A stretch of DNA of 64,000 nucleotides. It comes from Dyadobacter sp. (GTDB lineage: Bacteria > Bacteroidota > Bacteroidia > Cytophagales > Spirosomataceae). Position 1 is the stretch's first letter, and each line of letters begins with the position of its first letter. The translations under genes and the position numbers were made by a program. The notes below the pieces were generated by a model, which saw only the letters and a list, made by a program, of their open reading frames with translations, searched no databases and was not told the origin of the DNA. The DNA is taken from the NCBI RefSeq assembly GCF_017744695.1, contig NZ_JAGIAS010000011.1, positions 124,001-188,000 of the forward strand, read 5' to 3'. Positions 29,129-39,012 of this stretch are shown here, in pieces.

Positions 29129-29743
29129 TCACTTACCCGGTGGTATGTGCGACGGCACCACGTTAGAGACGGGCTTGATGGATTTCAGGTAGGCGAAAAC
29201 CGCACGCATGTCAGCGTCCGTCATGTTCATATAGTTAGGCCAGGGCATTGGCGGCAGCAGCGCGCGCGTATTTGGCAACCCTTTGAACTTCCCTTTACGC
29301 ATCGCTGTGTTAAACTGATCGAACGTCCAGGTTCCTATTCCTGTCTCGTCAGGTGTCAGATTGGCTGCGAATGAAACACCCCACGGACCGGCAAATGCGG
29401 TGCTTTGCCCGTTAAATACTACCCATTCTCCCGTTTTGATAATACTCTGATCGACCTTCCCCAGCGGCTGGGCGCTGTTGTATCCCGACAGGAAGCGGTC
29501 CATATCCGGTGCGGGCCCCTGCGGGGTCATTTTCTTAGGCGAATGACAATCAGCGCATCCCATAACGGTCACCAGGTATTCGCCCCGCCGGACTGCATCT
29601 TCGCTGGCGACGACGTGCTGTTTATCAGCCGGGACCGCCGTCTCCGACAAGTTTCGGATCAGCTGTTTGTGTGTCTCGGGGGCCTTTGTATAGGCACACA
29701 AGGACCAGATAGCCGCGGAAACGGCCAGGTAAATAAGTTTCAT
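29129..29743 (-). CDS. Cytochrome c family protein (single CXXCH)
   Basis: RRGEYLVTVMGCADCHSPKKMTPQGPAPDMDRFLSGY; C-terminal MPWPNYMNMTDADMRAVFAYLKSIKPV. Confidence 0.92.
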   Translation of the reverse strand: MKLIYLAVSAAIWSLCAYTKAPETHKQLIRNLSETAVPADKQHVVASEDAVRRGEYLVTVMGCADCHSPKKMTPQGPAPDMDRFLSGYNSAQPLGKVDQSIIKTGEWVVFNGQSTAFAGPWGVSFAANLTPDETGIGTWTFDQFNTAMRKGKFKGLPNTRALLPPMPWPNYMNMTDADMRAVFAYLKSIKPVSNVVPSHIPPGK

Positions 29744-29864
29744 AGCAAATAGATATTTAGGTTTAAAACTGGATCATGCCGGTAATTCTCAACCCCTGAT
29801 GATCAATCGACATTGCAAATTTGCTAAACCGGGTTTTTCAAATATTTGGTAAAAACCAACATTT

Positions 29865-30449
29865 TTAAATCCGTACCTTATTCACCAGTTTGCTGAAATT
29901 CGTCGGGTCGATACCCAGGTAGCTGGCCAGGTATTTATGGGGTACCAATTGAAGGATATGCGGACTGCGCTTAAGTAGATTTCTGAATTTGTCTTCGGAA
30001 GAAAACCGTTGTACTTCCACCAGCCGTTCCATAATGCCCGAAAATATCCGAGTGATACAAACATGCATCATCTGCTGGATACGGGGATGCTGTTGGGCCA
30101 ATTCCTTGAATTCACTGTAAGGCACGCGGATGAAGCTCGAAGGCGTGAGCGTTTCATAATAATAACGCGACGGCTCTTCCATAAGCCCGGAATCCATAAT
30201 GCCGCCGAATGCCGACTTATAGGTAAAAACAAGCGTAGCTTCGCGATTCTCGTCGTCCAGATAGTAAATGCGTTGCACGCCTTCGGTCACGAAATAAAGA
30301 TAGCGTTCCGTTTCTCCGGCAAATGTGAGGATTTCCCTCCGATCTGCCGAGAATGGCTTCCACACGCACGACAATGCCGCCCAATCGTCGGCATCGAGCG
30401 GATGAAACTTGCACATGAATGCGTGAAGCGACTTTAACGATTCCTCCAT
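29865..30449 (-). CDS. Crp/Fnr family transcriptional regulator
   Basis: cNMP-fold region and C-term LQLVPHKYLASYLGIDPTNFSKLVNKVRI. Confidence 0.9.
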   Translation of the reverse strand: MEESLKSLHAFMCKFHPLDADDWAALSCVWKPFSADRREILTFAGETERYLYFVTEGVQRIYYLDDENREATLVFTYKSAFGGIMDSGLMEEPSRYYYETLTPSSFIRVPYSEFKELAQQHPRIQQMMHVCITRIFSGIMERLVEVQRFSSEDKFRNLLKRSPHILQLVPHKYLASYLGIDPTNFSKLVNKVRI

Positions 30450-30519
30450 AGATCGCTAAAATACAAAAACGAGGGATTATGCCCTCAAGGAGCACGCTTA
30501 CCCCGCCCCATCGCAAACC

Positions 30520-31347
30520 CTACAATTTGAAAATTACCCCAAGATTGGTGTTACCCTGGAAAAAGAAGAAATGCTGGCTCGCGTGGTCTTGCGGGAAGTT
30601 GGTGGTCAGGATGTCGGGCATATTGATATAACCGCCTTTCATTTCTGCCTGGATAAAGAAATGTTTAAAGAACGTCACGTTCAGCCCGCCGACGAGGTTC
30701 ATCCCGTAACCGGCTACATGCCATTGGTCGTTCTCGTCAAAGTTCAATAGCGTCACGTCTGTTTTAGGATACAAAATACCGATTCCGGCCCCTTCGAAGA
30801 TGTTGAGCTCGATATTCCTGATCCTCAGCTTTCGCTCATCCAGCAAATTGTGCATGCGGCGAAGCTCGATATTCAGGTAGTTCAACCCATTGGTATGCTC
30901 GAATTTCAGGAAATCGCCAGTGAGTTTGATCGGCTCGTTCTCGTAAACCCGGTCGTACTCGGTGCCTGAGCCCGAAATGTGGCCGGTAATGTCGACGGTC
31001 TGATCCTGCTTCATCACATATTTCATGTGGTCGAATCCGAAGGAAAGGCTGAATTCGGGTGTGATGAAGTAACCGATCCGGAAGTTGTACTGCGGTATGG
31101 TCATCTTGGAAGGGTTGAAATACCGCGCGGTGAAGTGCGTCGGCCGGTCTTTCGCCACCACGCTTTTCAGGGTAAAGTCATACTCCTGACCTTTGAAATG
31201 GATGTTGGATTGTGTGTAAGAGGCTCGGTTCCAGCCCCAATAAGCGAAAATCTTGCCCTTTTGATTGTGAGAACTCACAGGAGAGTACTGCGCATATGCG
31301 ATGCTGCTGCATGCAAGCAGTACGCTTGCAATAAAAAATCGGATCAT
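30520..31347 (-). CDS. Outer-membrane beta-barrel hypothetical protein
   Basis: Signal peptide (IRFFIASVLLACSSIAYAQ), alternating aromatic beta-strands, C-terminal NTNLGVIFKL. Confidence 0.75.
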   Translation of the reverse strand: MIRFFIASVLLACSSIAYAQYSPVSSHNQKGKIFAYWGWNRASYTQSNIHFKGQEYDFTLKSVVAKDRPTHFTARYFNPSKMTIPQYNFRIGYFITPEFSLSFGFDHMKYVMKQDQTVDITGHISGSGTEYDRVYENEPIKLTGDFLKFEHTNGLNYLNIELRRMHNLLDERKLRIRNIELNIFEGAGIGILYPKTDVTLLNFDENDQWHVAGYGMNLVGGLNVTFFKHFFIQAEMKGGYINMPDILTTNFPQDHASQHFFFFQGNTNLGVIFKL

Positions 31348-31531
31348 CTGATAAAATCGGGTATTTTAAAAACAGGCGAAGCAACCTGCCGGCTCTTATT
31401 ATAACTATCGGAACTTTGCGTAGAACAAATCCAATAATCAGCAAAAAAGAGCCTTTCCATGCTGCCTGGCACTAAAAAGCCAACTATGTAACCATTCGAA
31501 TAGTTCGCTTAAAAAGCACATTTTTAAAATA

Positions 31532-31723
31532 TCAGATGAGTGGTACCGCTTTTACCCCGTTTTCCAACAGCCAGCTCCTGAACAACGCGGCATCCCCGGG
31601 GCAAAAATGGATCACGCGGCCGTTGCGCAGCATGCATGTGAACAGTTCTTTCGACTGAATAAACCGAACCACCTCGATTGCGCGGTAAGGGAAGTCCGGG
31701 AATAGTTCTTTGTTCACTGGCAT
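31532..31723 (-). CDS. Small hypothetical protein (63 aa)
   Basis: MPVNKELFPDFPYRAIEVVRFIQSKELFTCMLRNGRVIHFCPGDAALFRSWLLENGVKAVPLI; composition looks coding; no family recognised. Confidence 0.45.
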   Translation of the reverse strand: MPVNKELFPDFPYRAIEVVRFIQSKELFTCMLRNGRVIHFCPGDAALFRSWLLENGVKAVPLI

Positions 31724-31751
31724 ACGTACTTTGGGTTACGTCAGGATAAAA

Positions 31752-31788
31752 GAAGAACAGAGCAGAAATTCTCTTCGCTCTGTTCTTC
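31752..31788 (-). terminator. Intrinsic terminator downstream of the metalloprotease gene
   Basis: gaagaacagagc ... gctctgttcttc 12-bp stem; minus strand continues TTCTTTTAT. Confidence 0.7.
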
Positions 31789-31831
31789 GTGAGTGTGCCG
31801 GCCAGACAGGTTATCTGGCTGCTGAATCGGG

Positions 31832-34456
31832 TTATTGTTTTACAAATCGCAGGTTTTCACTGAAATTTATCCCTGTCAGGACGATGCTGTAAATCCCCGA
31901 GGGCAGACGCGATGCGTCCAGTTCATAGCCATTGGTATAGCGGTCGCTGGTTGGGAGTGACACCACGGTCCGGCCGCTCTGATCAACGATTTGTACAGAG
32001 AACGCCTGGCCCTTATGCAGCGACGGATGGATTTTCAGCTTGCCGCTGGTCGGATTAGGATATACCGCCAGTGTCTCTTTGGCACTTTTCAGCTCGATCG
32101 CCCGAATCTGAGAATACTCAAATTTGCCATCATAATCCAGCTGCTTCAAACGGAAATAATATCTTCCGCTTTGCAGGTCCTTCACCGAATACTGGTATTG
32201 CCGGCTTGAATTGGTGGTTCCATTCCCATCTACAAAACCGACCTTGCCGAAGGTTCTCGCGTCGAGGCTCATTTCAATTTCAAAACCAGCATTGTTTCGC
32301 TCCTCAGTAGTTTGCCAGACGAGCGACGCCGAACGCTCCGACGTAGGTTTTACCTCGAATGACACCAGGGTTACTGGCATTGGCGAGCCAATCGTGAAAT
32401 TGACATTCGAGATATCAAAAAACACATTGGGCACGTTGCCCCCTGCTGTGCTGCTGCTCGGCGCTATTTTGATTCTTGCCTTATTCGTATTGACCAGCGG
32501 CAAGACAACCGTGGCAGTTCCCAATGCATTGAGGGCCGTTCCAAGGGTAGTCGGGAATGTCAATCCGCCATCCGTCGACAGGAAAATATCCACCAACGTA
32601 CAATTCACCGGTGCAGCGGCTGTTCCATTGACACTCCAGTTCACCGTGATCAGGCCTGCCAGCGGATAAGAACCGACTGGCCCGAGCAAGCTGCCAGGGG
32701 TATCATTGGTAATCAGGAAGGGGCCGGAGCCGCCGTCCACGTTCACAGTGACCGCGGCTGAGTTAACGCCGCTGTCGTTGTCCCGGACAGTCAGCTTATG
32801 GGTCGTCACCACGCCGATCGAAGGCAATTTATCGCCGATAGCATAGTTTGAACCATCCAGGATTGAGCTTAACCTCGGATAGTAGCGTGTTCCCGGATTC
32901 GCGCTTTCATTGATCGTGACGGGCGCATAGGACCTGAAAAATGGTGGCTTCGAAGCGTCGGAAATCACAGTCGCGGTCAGTGCCGTTTTGTCGGCTTCAT
33001 CGCTGACATTGGTGCCTTCCCATGAATAGCTCAAAACATCGGCCGGATCCGAATCGGTGGCCGACCCGCTGAGCGCGAACGGGGTCGATTTCGGGATTGT
33101 CCAGCTCGATTGCATGGCATTGATCACCGGAATAGCATTGCCGGTAGCTGTCGATGAGTAGCATGATAACGTTTCAATAAATGTATTCGCCTGATCGTAA
33201 TTCACAGTGTGGAAGTTCAGAATAGGCGAGTAACTTCCTTCATAATCATCATTACCGACCAACCCGCTCGACGCTTCGGTATTGTTGCAGGTATAGCCGT
33301 AACTCATAATCGTAGTTCCCGATCCCGGCTCTACCGAGGTGTCGAATGCCCGGGTGGTACATACCGGCACATTGCTATTGTAGCTATGGCTCATATCGAA
33401 CTGGTGGCCGACCTCGTGCTGAATAAGCTGCTGATCGAACACATCCGGATAGGACCCGTCCCCTACTCCTGATACGCCCTGTCCTTTCGAAGCGGGGTCG
33501 CACACCGATCCGCGCGCGGCAATGCCACCGCCCGAACCGCCCGTTGCGCCCAGCACATGCCCGACATCATAACCGCCGGTGATGACATTGTCGAGGTTCG
33601 CCTGGTTTTCGTCCAGCATCGCCGACTGGTCGTCGTTGTTATATGGATCGGTAGCAGCGTCGGTGTAAACGACCGATTCATCACTAACCAGGACAAACGA
33701 CACGCTTAGCTCTTTTCGGTAAACGGCGTTCATGTTGTTGACGTAGTTGGTCAGCGCCGCATAGGCCAAAGTGGCCGTTCCGCCTTTCCGCGCGGTAAAT
33801 TCCCCATTGGCTGCCATGGCCAGGCGGAAGGTTCTCAGCGTAGCTCCGGTAGAGGCGGTGGCGGCACTTCGCTTGTTCCCGGTATTCAGCCGCTTGGCGC
33901 GGCTTTCGCTGTCGAGCGTTCCGCAACGGTTATTGGCGGTTTTCTCCGTGGCTTTTTCAGGACTGATCGCATCCCGGGAGAAATAGCTCCGGTAGGTGCT
34001 GTCGGCCGTGTCCATATTGATTTTTTCAAAATACACCGCATCATTTTCAACACCCAGGATAATTGCATTGAAACCCATGGCAGTGAAGTTGATACGGACC
34101 GAATAATCCTTGCGTGTTACGCCCTTACCCGCGTAAGTCTTGATCTCAGGATGCTTTGCAGCAACCTCCGGGGACAAAATCGGCGATTCGAAAATTTCAA
34201 AAAGCGCTACGTTACCATCAGGCAGCGGGATTTCCAAAACCCGGCCTGCGGCATTCTTCGCGCCAAACTCACGGGGAGCTCCGGCCAGATAGTTCTTCAA
34301 ATTGCTTGTCTGAATACGGAAAACCGAATGCCTCGTCAGATGTGTACTTTCACGGGCTGCGGGGTTATCGCTGGATGTTACCCTGGTAAAAAAGCCCTTT
34401 TGCGCAGCTGCAAATTGAAAGGAGAGCGCAAATAAAACGGTTAGAAGTCTCTTCAT
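31832..34456 (-). CDS. Secreted reprolysin-like zinc metalloprotease with T9SS type A sorting domain
   Basis: HEVGHQFDMSHSYN zinc motif (HEXXHXXXXXH-like); C-term LAVYPNPTSGKLKIHPS...GIYSIVLTGINFSENLRFVKQ. Confidence 0.93.
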   Translation of the reverse strand: MKRLLTVLFALSFQFAAAQKGFFTRVTSSDNPAARESTHLTRHSVFRIQTSNLKNYLAGAPREFGAKNAAGRVLEIPLPDGNVALFEIFESPILSPEVAAKHPEIKTYAGKGVTRKDYSVRINFTAMGFNAIILGVENDAVYFEKINMDTADSTYRSYFSRDAISPEKATEKTANNRCGTLDSESRAKRLNTGNKRSAATASTGATLRTFRLAMAANGEFTARKGGTATLAYAALTNYVNNMNAVYRKELSVSFVLVSDESVVYTDAATDPYNNDDQSAMLDENQANLDNVITGGYDVGHVLGATGGSGGGIAARGSVCDPASKGQGVSGVGDGSYPDVFDQQLIQHEVGHQFDMSHSYNSNVPVCTTRAFDTSVEPGSGTTIMSYGYTCNNTEASSGLVGNDDYEGSYSPILNFHTVNYDQANTFIETLSCYSSTATGNAIPVINAMQSSWTIPKSTPFALSGSATDSDPADVLSYSWEGTNVSDEADKTALTATVISDASKPPFFRSYAPVTINESANPGTRYYPRLSSILDGSNYAIGDKLPSIGVVTTHKLTVRDNDSGVNSAAVTVNVDGGSGPFLITNDTPGSLLGPVGSYPLAGLITVNWSVNGTAAAPVNCTLVDIFLSTDGGLTFPTTLGTALNALGTATVVLPLVNTNKARIKIAPSSSTAGGNVPNVFFDISNVNFTIGSPMPVTLVSFEVKPTSERSASLVWQTTEERNNAGFEIEMSLDARTFGKVGFVDGNGTTNSSRQYQYSVKDLQSGRYYFRLKQLDYDGKFEYSQIRAIELKSAKETLAVYPNPTSGKLKIHPSLHKGQAFSVQIVDQSGRTVVSLPTSDRYTNGYELDASRLPSGIYSIVLTGINFSENLRFVKQ

Positions 34457-34511
34457 AAATGAATAAAATTTAGTTTGATAAACGAACGAATTGATTGATT
34501 ACAAAAACAAA

Positions 34512-34538
34512 GCTTCTCCCGGCATCACCGGGAGAAGC
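34512..34538 (-). terminator. Terminator hairpin downstream of the T9SS gene; core shared with 38093..38115
   Basis: gcttctcccgg catca ccgggagaagc 11-bp stem; minus strand continues TTTGTTTTTG. Confidence 0.75.
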
Positions 34539-34543
34539 GCAGA

Positions 34544-37500
34544 TCAGCGTGCTATCACCTTGACTGTTTCAATAGCCCCATCGTCATACAGGATTTTCAA
34601 TATACTCACTCCCTTACCCAGCGCCGGAAGCTGGACTGTTTCCGATTTCAGGCGGCCTGTGTCGAACACATTCCTGCCATACATATCCACCGCAGTAACA
34701 TTCCTGACACGTTTCCAATCGGTGACCGTCAGCTGTACAGGCCCGTTGGAAGGATTGGGGTACGCGACCGCCAGCTCTTTGCCGTCTATCCGGATGTTCC
34801 TGACGCTGCTGTATGCAAAAGTACCTTCCCGACCGTCCGAGCCATAGTCGATCATTTTCAGACGATAGAAGTTGTTGCCCGGCCTGGCCTGCTGATCCAG
34901 GTATGTATAAGCTCGGTTGGTCACACTTTCACCGCTTGCTTTGACCGATGCCAATGCAGCCCAGGTTTTCCCGTCGCGGCTATGCTGGATTTCAAACCGG
35001 TCGCTATTTGTTTCCGAAGAAGTTTCCCAGTTCAAACGGGCGTGATGCTCTTCCGCTACCAGCGAGAAGGATATCAATGTTACCGGCATCGGATCGTTGG
35101 CGGAAATCACAAAGTTGTTGTCCAGATAGCTAACGTCTGCCGCAATACGTCCTGTTGGGTATTGGATACCAGCGCAGTCGGCCGTGAGGCTCATGGCCCC
35201 GTCCGCGGTGCCATCACCTGGCCCGCTGCCGGAAATAACCGCCCCGCCCTCGCGGATCGCGAAGTATCCCGAAGGCATCTGGCCCGCAGTGGTACCGCCG
35301 GAAGTGGTGCCCAATACCAGCTTATGACTGCCGGCCGGGACGTTGGAGAACAAGAAGGTACCTGAGGCGCTAACCGGTACGACCGCTTGCGAAGGAGCAC
35401 CCGGTCCTGTGGTAATCAGGGTCACGTAAAGGCCCAATGTCGATCCGTTCACCGGCGAGCCGCTCACGCCGTCCTGGATGCCCGTCGGGTCGTCGAACAC
35501 CGTCCCGCCAATGTCCATTAAACAACCGGTAACCGTCAGGGTCGCTTCGCGCTGTTCCAGGATACAGACGTTATCCGGGTGTGTCACTGCTACGCGGTAT
35601 TTCGCACCGTTCTTCACCAGTCCCACGCCGGTTAGCGTAAGTGTCGCGGTCGTTGCCCCGCTGTAAATACCTCCATCGGCGATATTGGCATAGCCCGACC
35701 CGGTATCCTCCTGCCATTGGTATTTGATGGTGCCTGATACATCGGTAGCACCGGGATCACTATAATTAGGGGTCGATGCGATATAAGCAGTAGTAGAAGT
35801 CGCATTGGCAGCCACAGAGAACGAAGCGGTACCGCCGCTTTCAGCCGACTGGTTTCCGGGTGCGGTGTTAACCAGCAGACGTGTCGCCTTCTTGGCATTC
35901 TGGAAGTTGCCCGTGTAACCGCCTTGCCCCGTCACCTTGCCATTGGCATCCACCTGTACCGGCGAAACTCCCAGCACGCCGTCGGCGTCGCCGTCTGTAC
36001 CACCTGCTTCGATCGCATCGTTGCAGCCGTCGTTGTCACTATCCGGGTCCAACTGATCGGGGATTCCGTCTCCGTCCAGATCGCAGACCGAGGGAAGACT
36101 TGCGCCGAAGGCAAAATTAGCCCAGTTCTCAGCTACCGTGTAGTTGAAGCTGATATTGGTAAATACGCCGGTCATTCTCACAATGGCAAAGCCTTCCGTT
36201 CCGGTAATTTGGGTTGGCGTATTCTGGACAACACCTTGCGACCATAATATTTCTACCGGAGCTCCAAAGGTAATCCCAACAGAAATGGAAGCACTTCCAA
36301 TTGAGGAGAACACGAGTACCGGATCGGTCATCGGGCTGTCAAATGTGAGCGTATTGCTGGTAACCTGGGTGTTTCTGATCGTTGGATTGACATTCGGCAC
36401 ACCATACGAGGCAGGAAATAAGCCTATCGCATACATGCTGCTCGTAGCCCCGATGGGTTGTGAAGACTGATAAGTATACCCTATTCCGTTAATCGTGCCT
36501 GTTGCGGTGTTGCCGCTTATTGCAGGCGCGCCGGACCAGAAAAAAGTGTTCGACGAGCATTCATCCGTGTCAAGGATTCCATCATTGTCGTCATCCAGGT
36601 CACAGGCATTCCCGACCCCATCTCCGTCGGTATCCACGAATGCAGGGTTACCGAAATCGCAGGGAGTCGATATTACCGTAAGCGTTGCGTCGCGCTGCTC
36701 TGCGATACAAGCATTATCGGGGTGTGAGATCAGCACACGGTAAACGGCGCCATCTTTAACCGGACTCACGCCGGTGAGCGTAAGCGTCGCAGTGGTAGCG
36801 CCGCTGTAAATGCCTCCATTGGTTATATTGGTAAAACCCGAACCGGTATTCTCCTGCCATTGGTATTTGATCGTGCCCGACACATCAGTGGCACCAGGGT
36901 CGGTGTAGTTCGGCGTTGATCCCGTGTAGGCGGTGGTGGAAGTAGCATTGGCAGCCACGCTGAAAGAAGTGGTACCACCCGTTGCTACCGACTGGTTTTC
37001 GGGTGCTGTGTTAACCAGCAAACGCGTCGCCTTCTTGGCATTCTGGAAGTTGCTCGTATAACCGCCTTGTCCCGTTACCCTTCCGCTAGCATCCACCTGC
37101 ACCGGTGAAATGCCCAGTTTACCATCGCTGTCGCCGTCGGTACCGCCCGCTTCGATGGCATCATTGCAACCGTCATTATCACTGTCAGCATCCAGTTGAT
37201 CTGCAATGCCGTCCCCGTCGAAGTCGCATACCCTGGGAATAGTTGCCCCGAAAACAAAATTCGCGTAAAACTCGGCTACTGTGTAGTTGAAGCTGAGGCT
37301 GCTGAATGATCCCGTCATCCTTACAATCGCATATCCTTCCCTTCCGGTGATCTGGGTGGACGAATTCTGAGTAACACCTTGTGACCACAATATTTCCACC
37401 GGAGCACCGAAAGTGATCCCAACGGAAATGGAAGCGCTTCCAATGGATGCGAATACCAAAACCGGGTCTGTCATCGGACTGTCAAATGTCAACGTATTAC

Positions 37501-37948
37501 TGGTAACCTGGGTATTCTGAATCGTTGGGTTGACACTGGGCACCCCATATGAGGCCGGAAAATTACCTACTCCAAACAGACCTCCCGTGGCTCCTATTGG
37601 TTTTGAAGATTGATAAGTATAACCTATTCCGTTAATTGTACCCGTTGCGGTGTTACCGCTTATAGTTGGCTTACCCGACCAGAAAAAATCAGATGGGGCG
37701 CATTCATTCGTATCCAGTATCCCATCGTTGTCATCATCCAGGTCGCAGTCGTTCCCAACTCCGTCACCGTCTGTATCCACAAATGCGGGATCGCCCGGAT
37801 CACAGGATGTCATGATGGCCACTGCTTTCGCCGTTGCACCGGGTGTGGCTGATACCGGTGTCTTGTGCGCGACCGGAACGGTAAACGAGGACGAGAAGGC
37901 CAGGAGTACCGCCCAGCTCAATGCCGAACAAAGTAAATTTCTGCTCAT
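34544..37948 (-). CDS. Large secreted protein with thrombospondin type 3-like repeats, two tandem duplicated modules and a T9SS type A sorting domain
   Basis: [26 protein letters not shown] Ca-binding-like repeats; modules at about residues 49-429 and 430-810; C-term [37 protein letters not shown]. Confidence 0.92.
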   Translation of the reverse strand: MSRNLLCSALSWAVLLAFSSSFTVPVAHKTPVSATPGATAKAVAIMTSCDPGDPAFVDTDGDGVGNDCDLDDDNDGILDTNECAPSDFFWSGKPTISGNTATGTINGIGYTYQSSKPIGATGGLFGVGNFPASYGVPSVNPTIQNTQVTSNTLTFDSPMTDPVLVFASIGSASISVGITFGAPVEILWSQGVTQNSSTQITGREGYAIVRMTGSFSSLSFNYTVAEFYANFVFGATIPRVCDFDGDGIADQLDADSDNDGCNDAIEAGGTDGDSDGKLGISPVQVDASGRVTGQGGYTSNFQNAKKATRLLVNTAPENQSVATGGTTSFSVAANATSTTAYTGSTPNYTDPGATDVSGTIKYQWQENTGSGFTNITNGGIYSGATTATLTLTGVSPVKDGAVYRVLISHPDNACIAEQRDATLTVISTPCDFGNPAFVDTDGDGVGNACDLDDDNDGILDTDECSSNTFFWSGAPAISGNTATGTINGIGYTYQSSQPIGATSSMYAIGLFPASYGVPNVNPTIRNTQVTSNTLTFDSPMTDPVLVFSSIGSASISVGITFGAPVEILWSQGVVQNTPTQITGTEGFAIVRMTGVFTNISFNYTVAENWANFAFGASLPSVCDLDGDGIPDQLDPDSDNDGCNDAIEAGGTDGDADGVLGVSPVQVDANGKVTGQGGYTGNFQNAKKATRLLVNTAPGNQSAESGGTASFSVAANATSTTAYIASTPNYSDPGATDVSGTIKYQWQEDTGSGYANIADGGIYSGATTATLTLTGVGLVKNGAKYRVAVTHPDNVCILEQREATLTVTGCLMDIGGTVFDDPTGIQDGVSGSPVNGSTLGLYVTLITTGPGAPSQAVVPVSASGTFLFSNVPAGSHKLVLGTTSGGTTAGQMPSGYFAIREGGAVISGSGPGDGTADGAMSLTADCAGIQYPTGRIAADVSYLDNNFVISANDPMPVTLISFSLVAEEHHARLNWETSSETNSDRFEIQHSRDGKTWAALASVKASGESVTNRAYTYLDQQARPGNNFYRLKMIDYGSDGREGTFAYSSVRNIRIDGKELAVAYPNPSNGPVQLTVTDWKRVRNVTAVDMYGRNVFDTGRLKSETVQLPALGKGVSILKILYDDGAIETVKVIAR

Positions 37949-38092
37949 AAAAAATGGTTTTAATAACGATAAACTACCGAAGGCATGCCGCAGAGCCAGT
38001 CGACTGCTGTTGCATGTCGAATTACAGTTATGGAGGAGGGCTGTATTTTCAAACTGAACACGTGCTTTGCTGGCAACCCATTCAGAATCATA

Positions 38093-38115
38093 TCTCCCGG
38101 CATCACCGGGAGAAG
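38093..38115. repeat. Second copy of the 23-nt hairpin core tctcccggcatcaccgggagaag
   Basis: Exact match to 34515..34537; the two copies bracket CDS 34544..37948. Confidence 0.6.
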
Positions 38116-38379
38116 ATCATATTACTCAACGTTAGAAAAATCACTCAGCGTAATCCTTTACCATGGTCTGATATGCCCTGACCGGCGTATCAATTGCGGA
38201 TTAGCGACAAGACAAAAGTAGGACGTGTAACCGGGAGCCTCATTGCCGAAAATTTGATCATCAATTAAAAAAAAGCATGAATTATATTTAAAAAATTTAA
38301 CGACGTGTCGAATAACTACTATCATTGATTTTCCCTATAATTGTCACCAGTTTCCGGCGACAGCTATTTCTTTTCACAC

Positions 38380-39012
38380 ATGAGTATTCAGATCATCATC
38401 GCAGAAGATCATCCGCTGATTCTGGCGGGAATTCAATTTCTATTGATGGCACACAAACCCGAGGCGGTAATTACCTGCACCAGCGATTTCAACAAGACCA
38501 TCGCGATGCTCGAAAAGCGAAGATTTGATTTACTGATCATGGATATCAATTTGCCCGGTGGCGATAAGGTTACCATGGTGCATTCCGTCAGGCTCCGGCA
38601 GCCTGATCTCCCGATCCTGGTTTGTTCCAGCTACGATGAGCAGCTTTATGCGGTGCCGTTCTTAAAGGCGGGGGCAAATGGCTACATCTCCAAAACCGCT
38701 ATCAACGACGATTTTACCAAAGCCGTAGACCATGTCCTGAGCGGCCGCACTTACGCAAGCCCGGAGGTAATGCAGCAGGCATTTGCCAAATTGCTGGGCA
38801 CCAAAGAGACACGGGAAAATGTGGCCGAGAAACTGTCGGAGCGGGAACTGGATGTCGCGCAGCTGCTGGTGAAAGGGCAATCCACCAAGAACATCAGTGA
38901 GCAACTGAGCCTTTCATCTTCTTCGATCAGCATTTACAAATCCAAGATTTTTGAAAAGCTCGGCGTAAACAATGTGATCGAGCTGACCAAGTATTTTCAG
39001 GTTAATGAGTAG
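38380..39012 (+). CDS. NarL/LuxR-family response regulator
   Basis: Receiver (IIIAEDHPLILAGIQ..., DLLIMDINLPGGD) and LuxR HTH (LSERELDVAQLLVKGQSTKNISEQLSLSSSSISIYKSKIFEKLGV). Confidence 0.95.
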   Translation: MSIQIIIAEDHPLILAGIQFLLMAHKPEAVITCTSDFNKTIAMLEKRRFDLLIMDINLPGGDKVTMVHSVRLRQPDLPILVCSSYDEQLYAVPFLKAGANGYISKTAINDDFTKAVDHVLSGRTYASPEVMQQAFAKLLGTKETRENVAEKLSERELDVAQLLVKGQSTKNISEQLSLSSSSISIYKSKIFEKLGVNNVIELTKYFQVNE

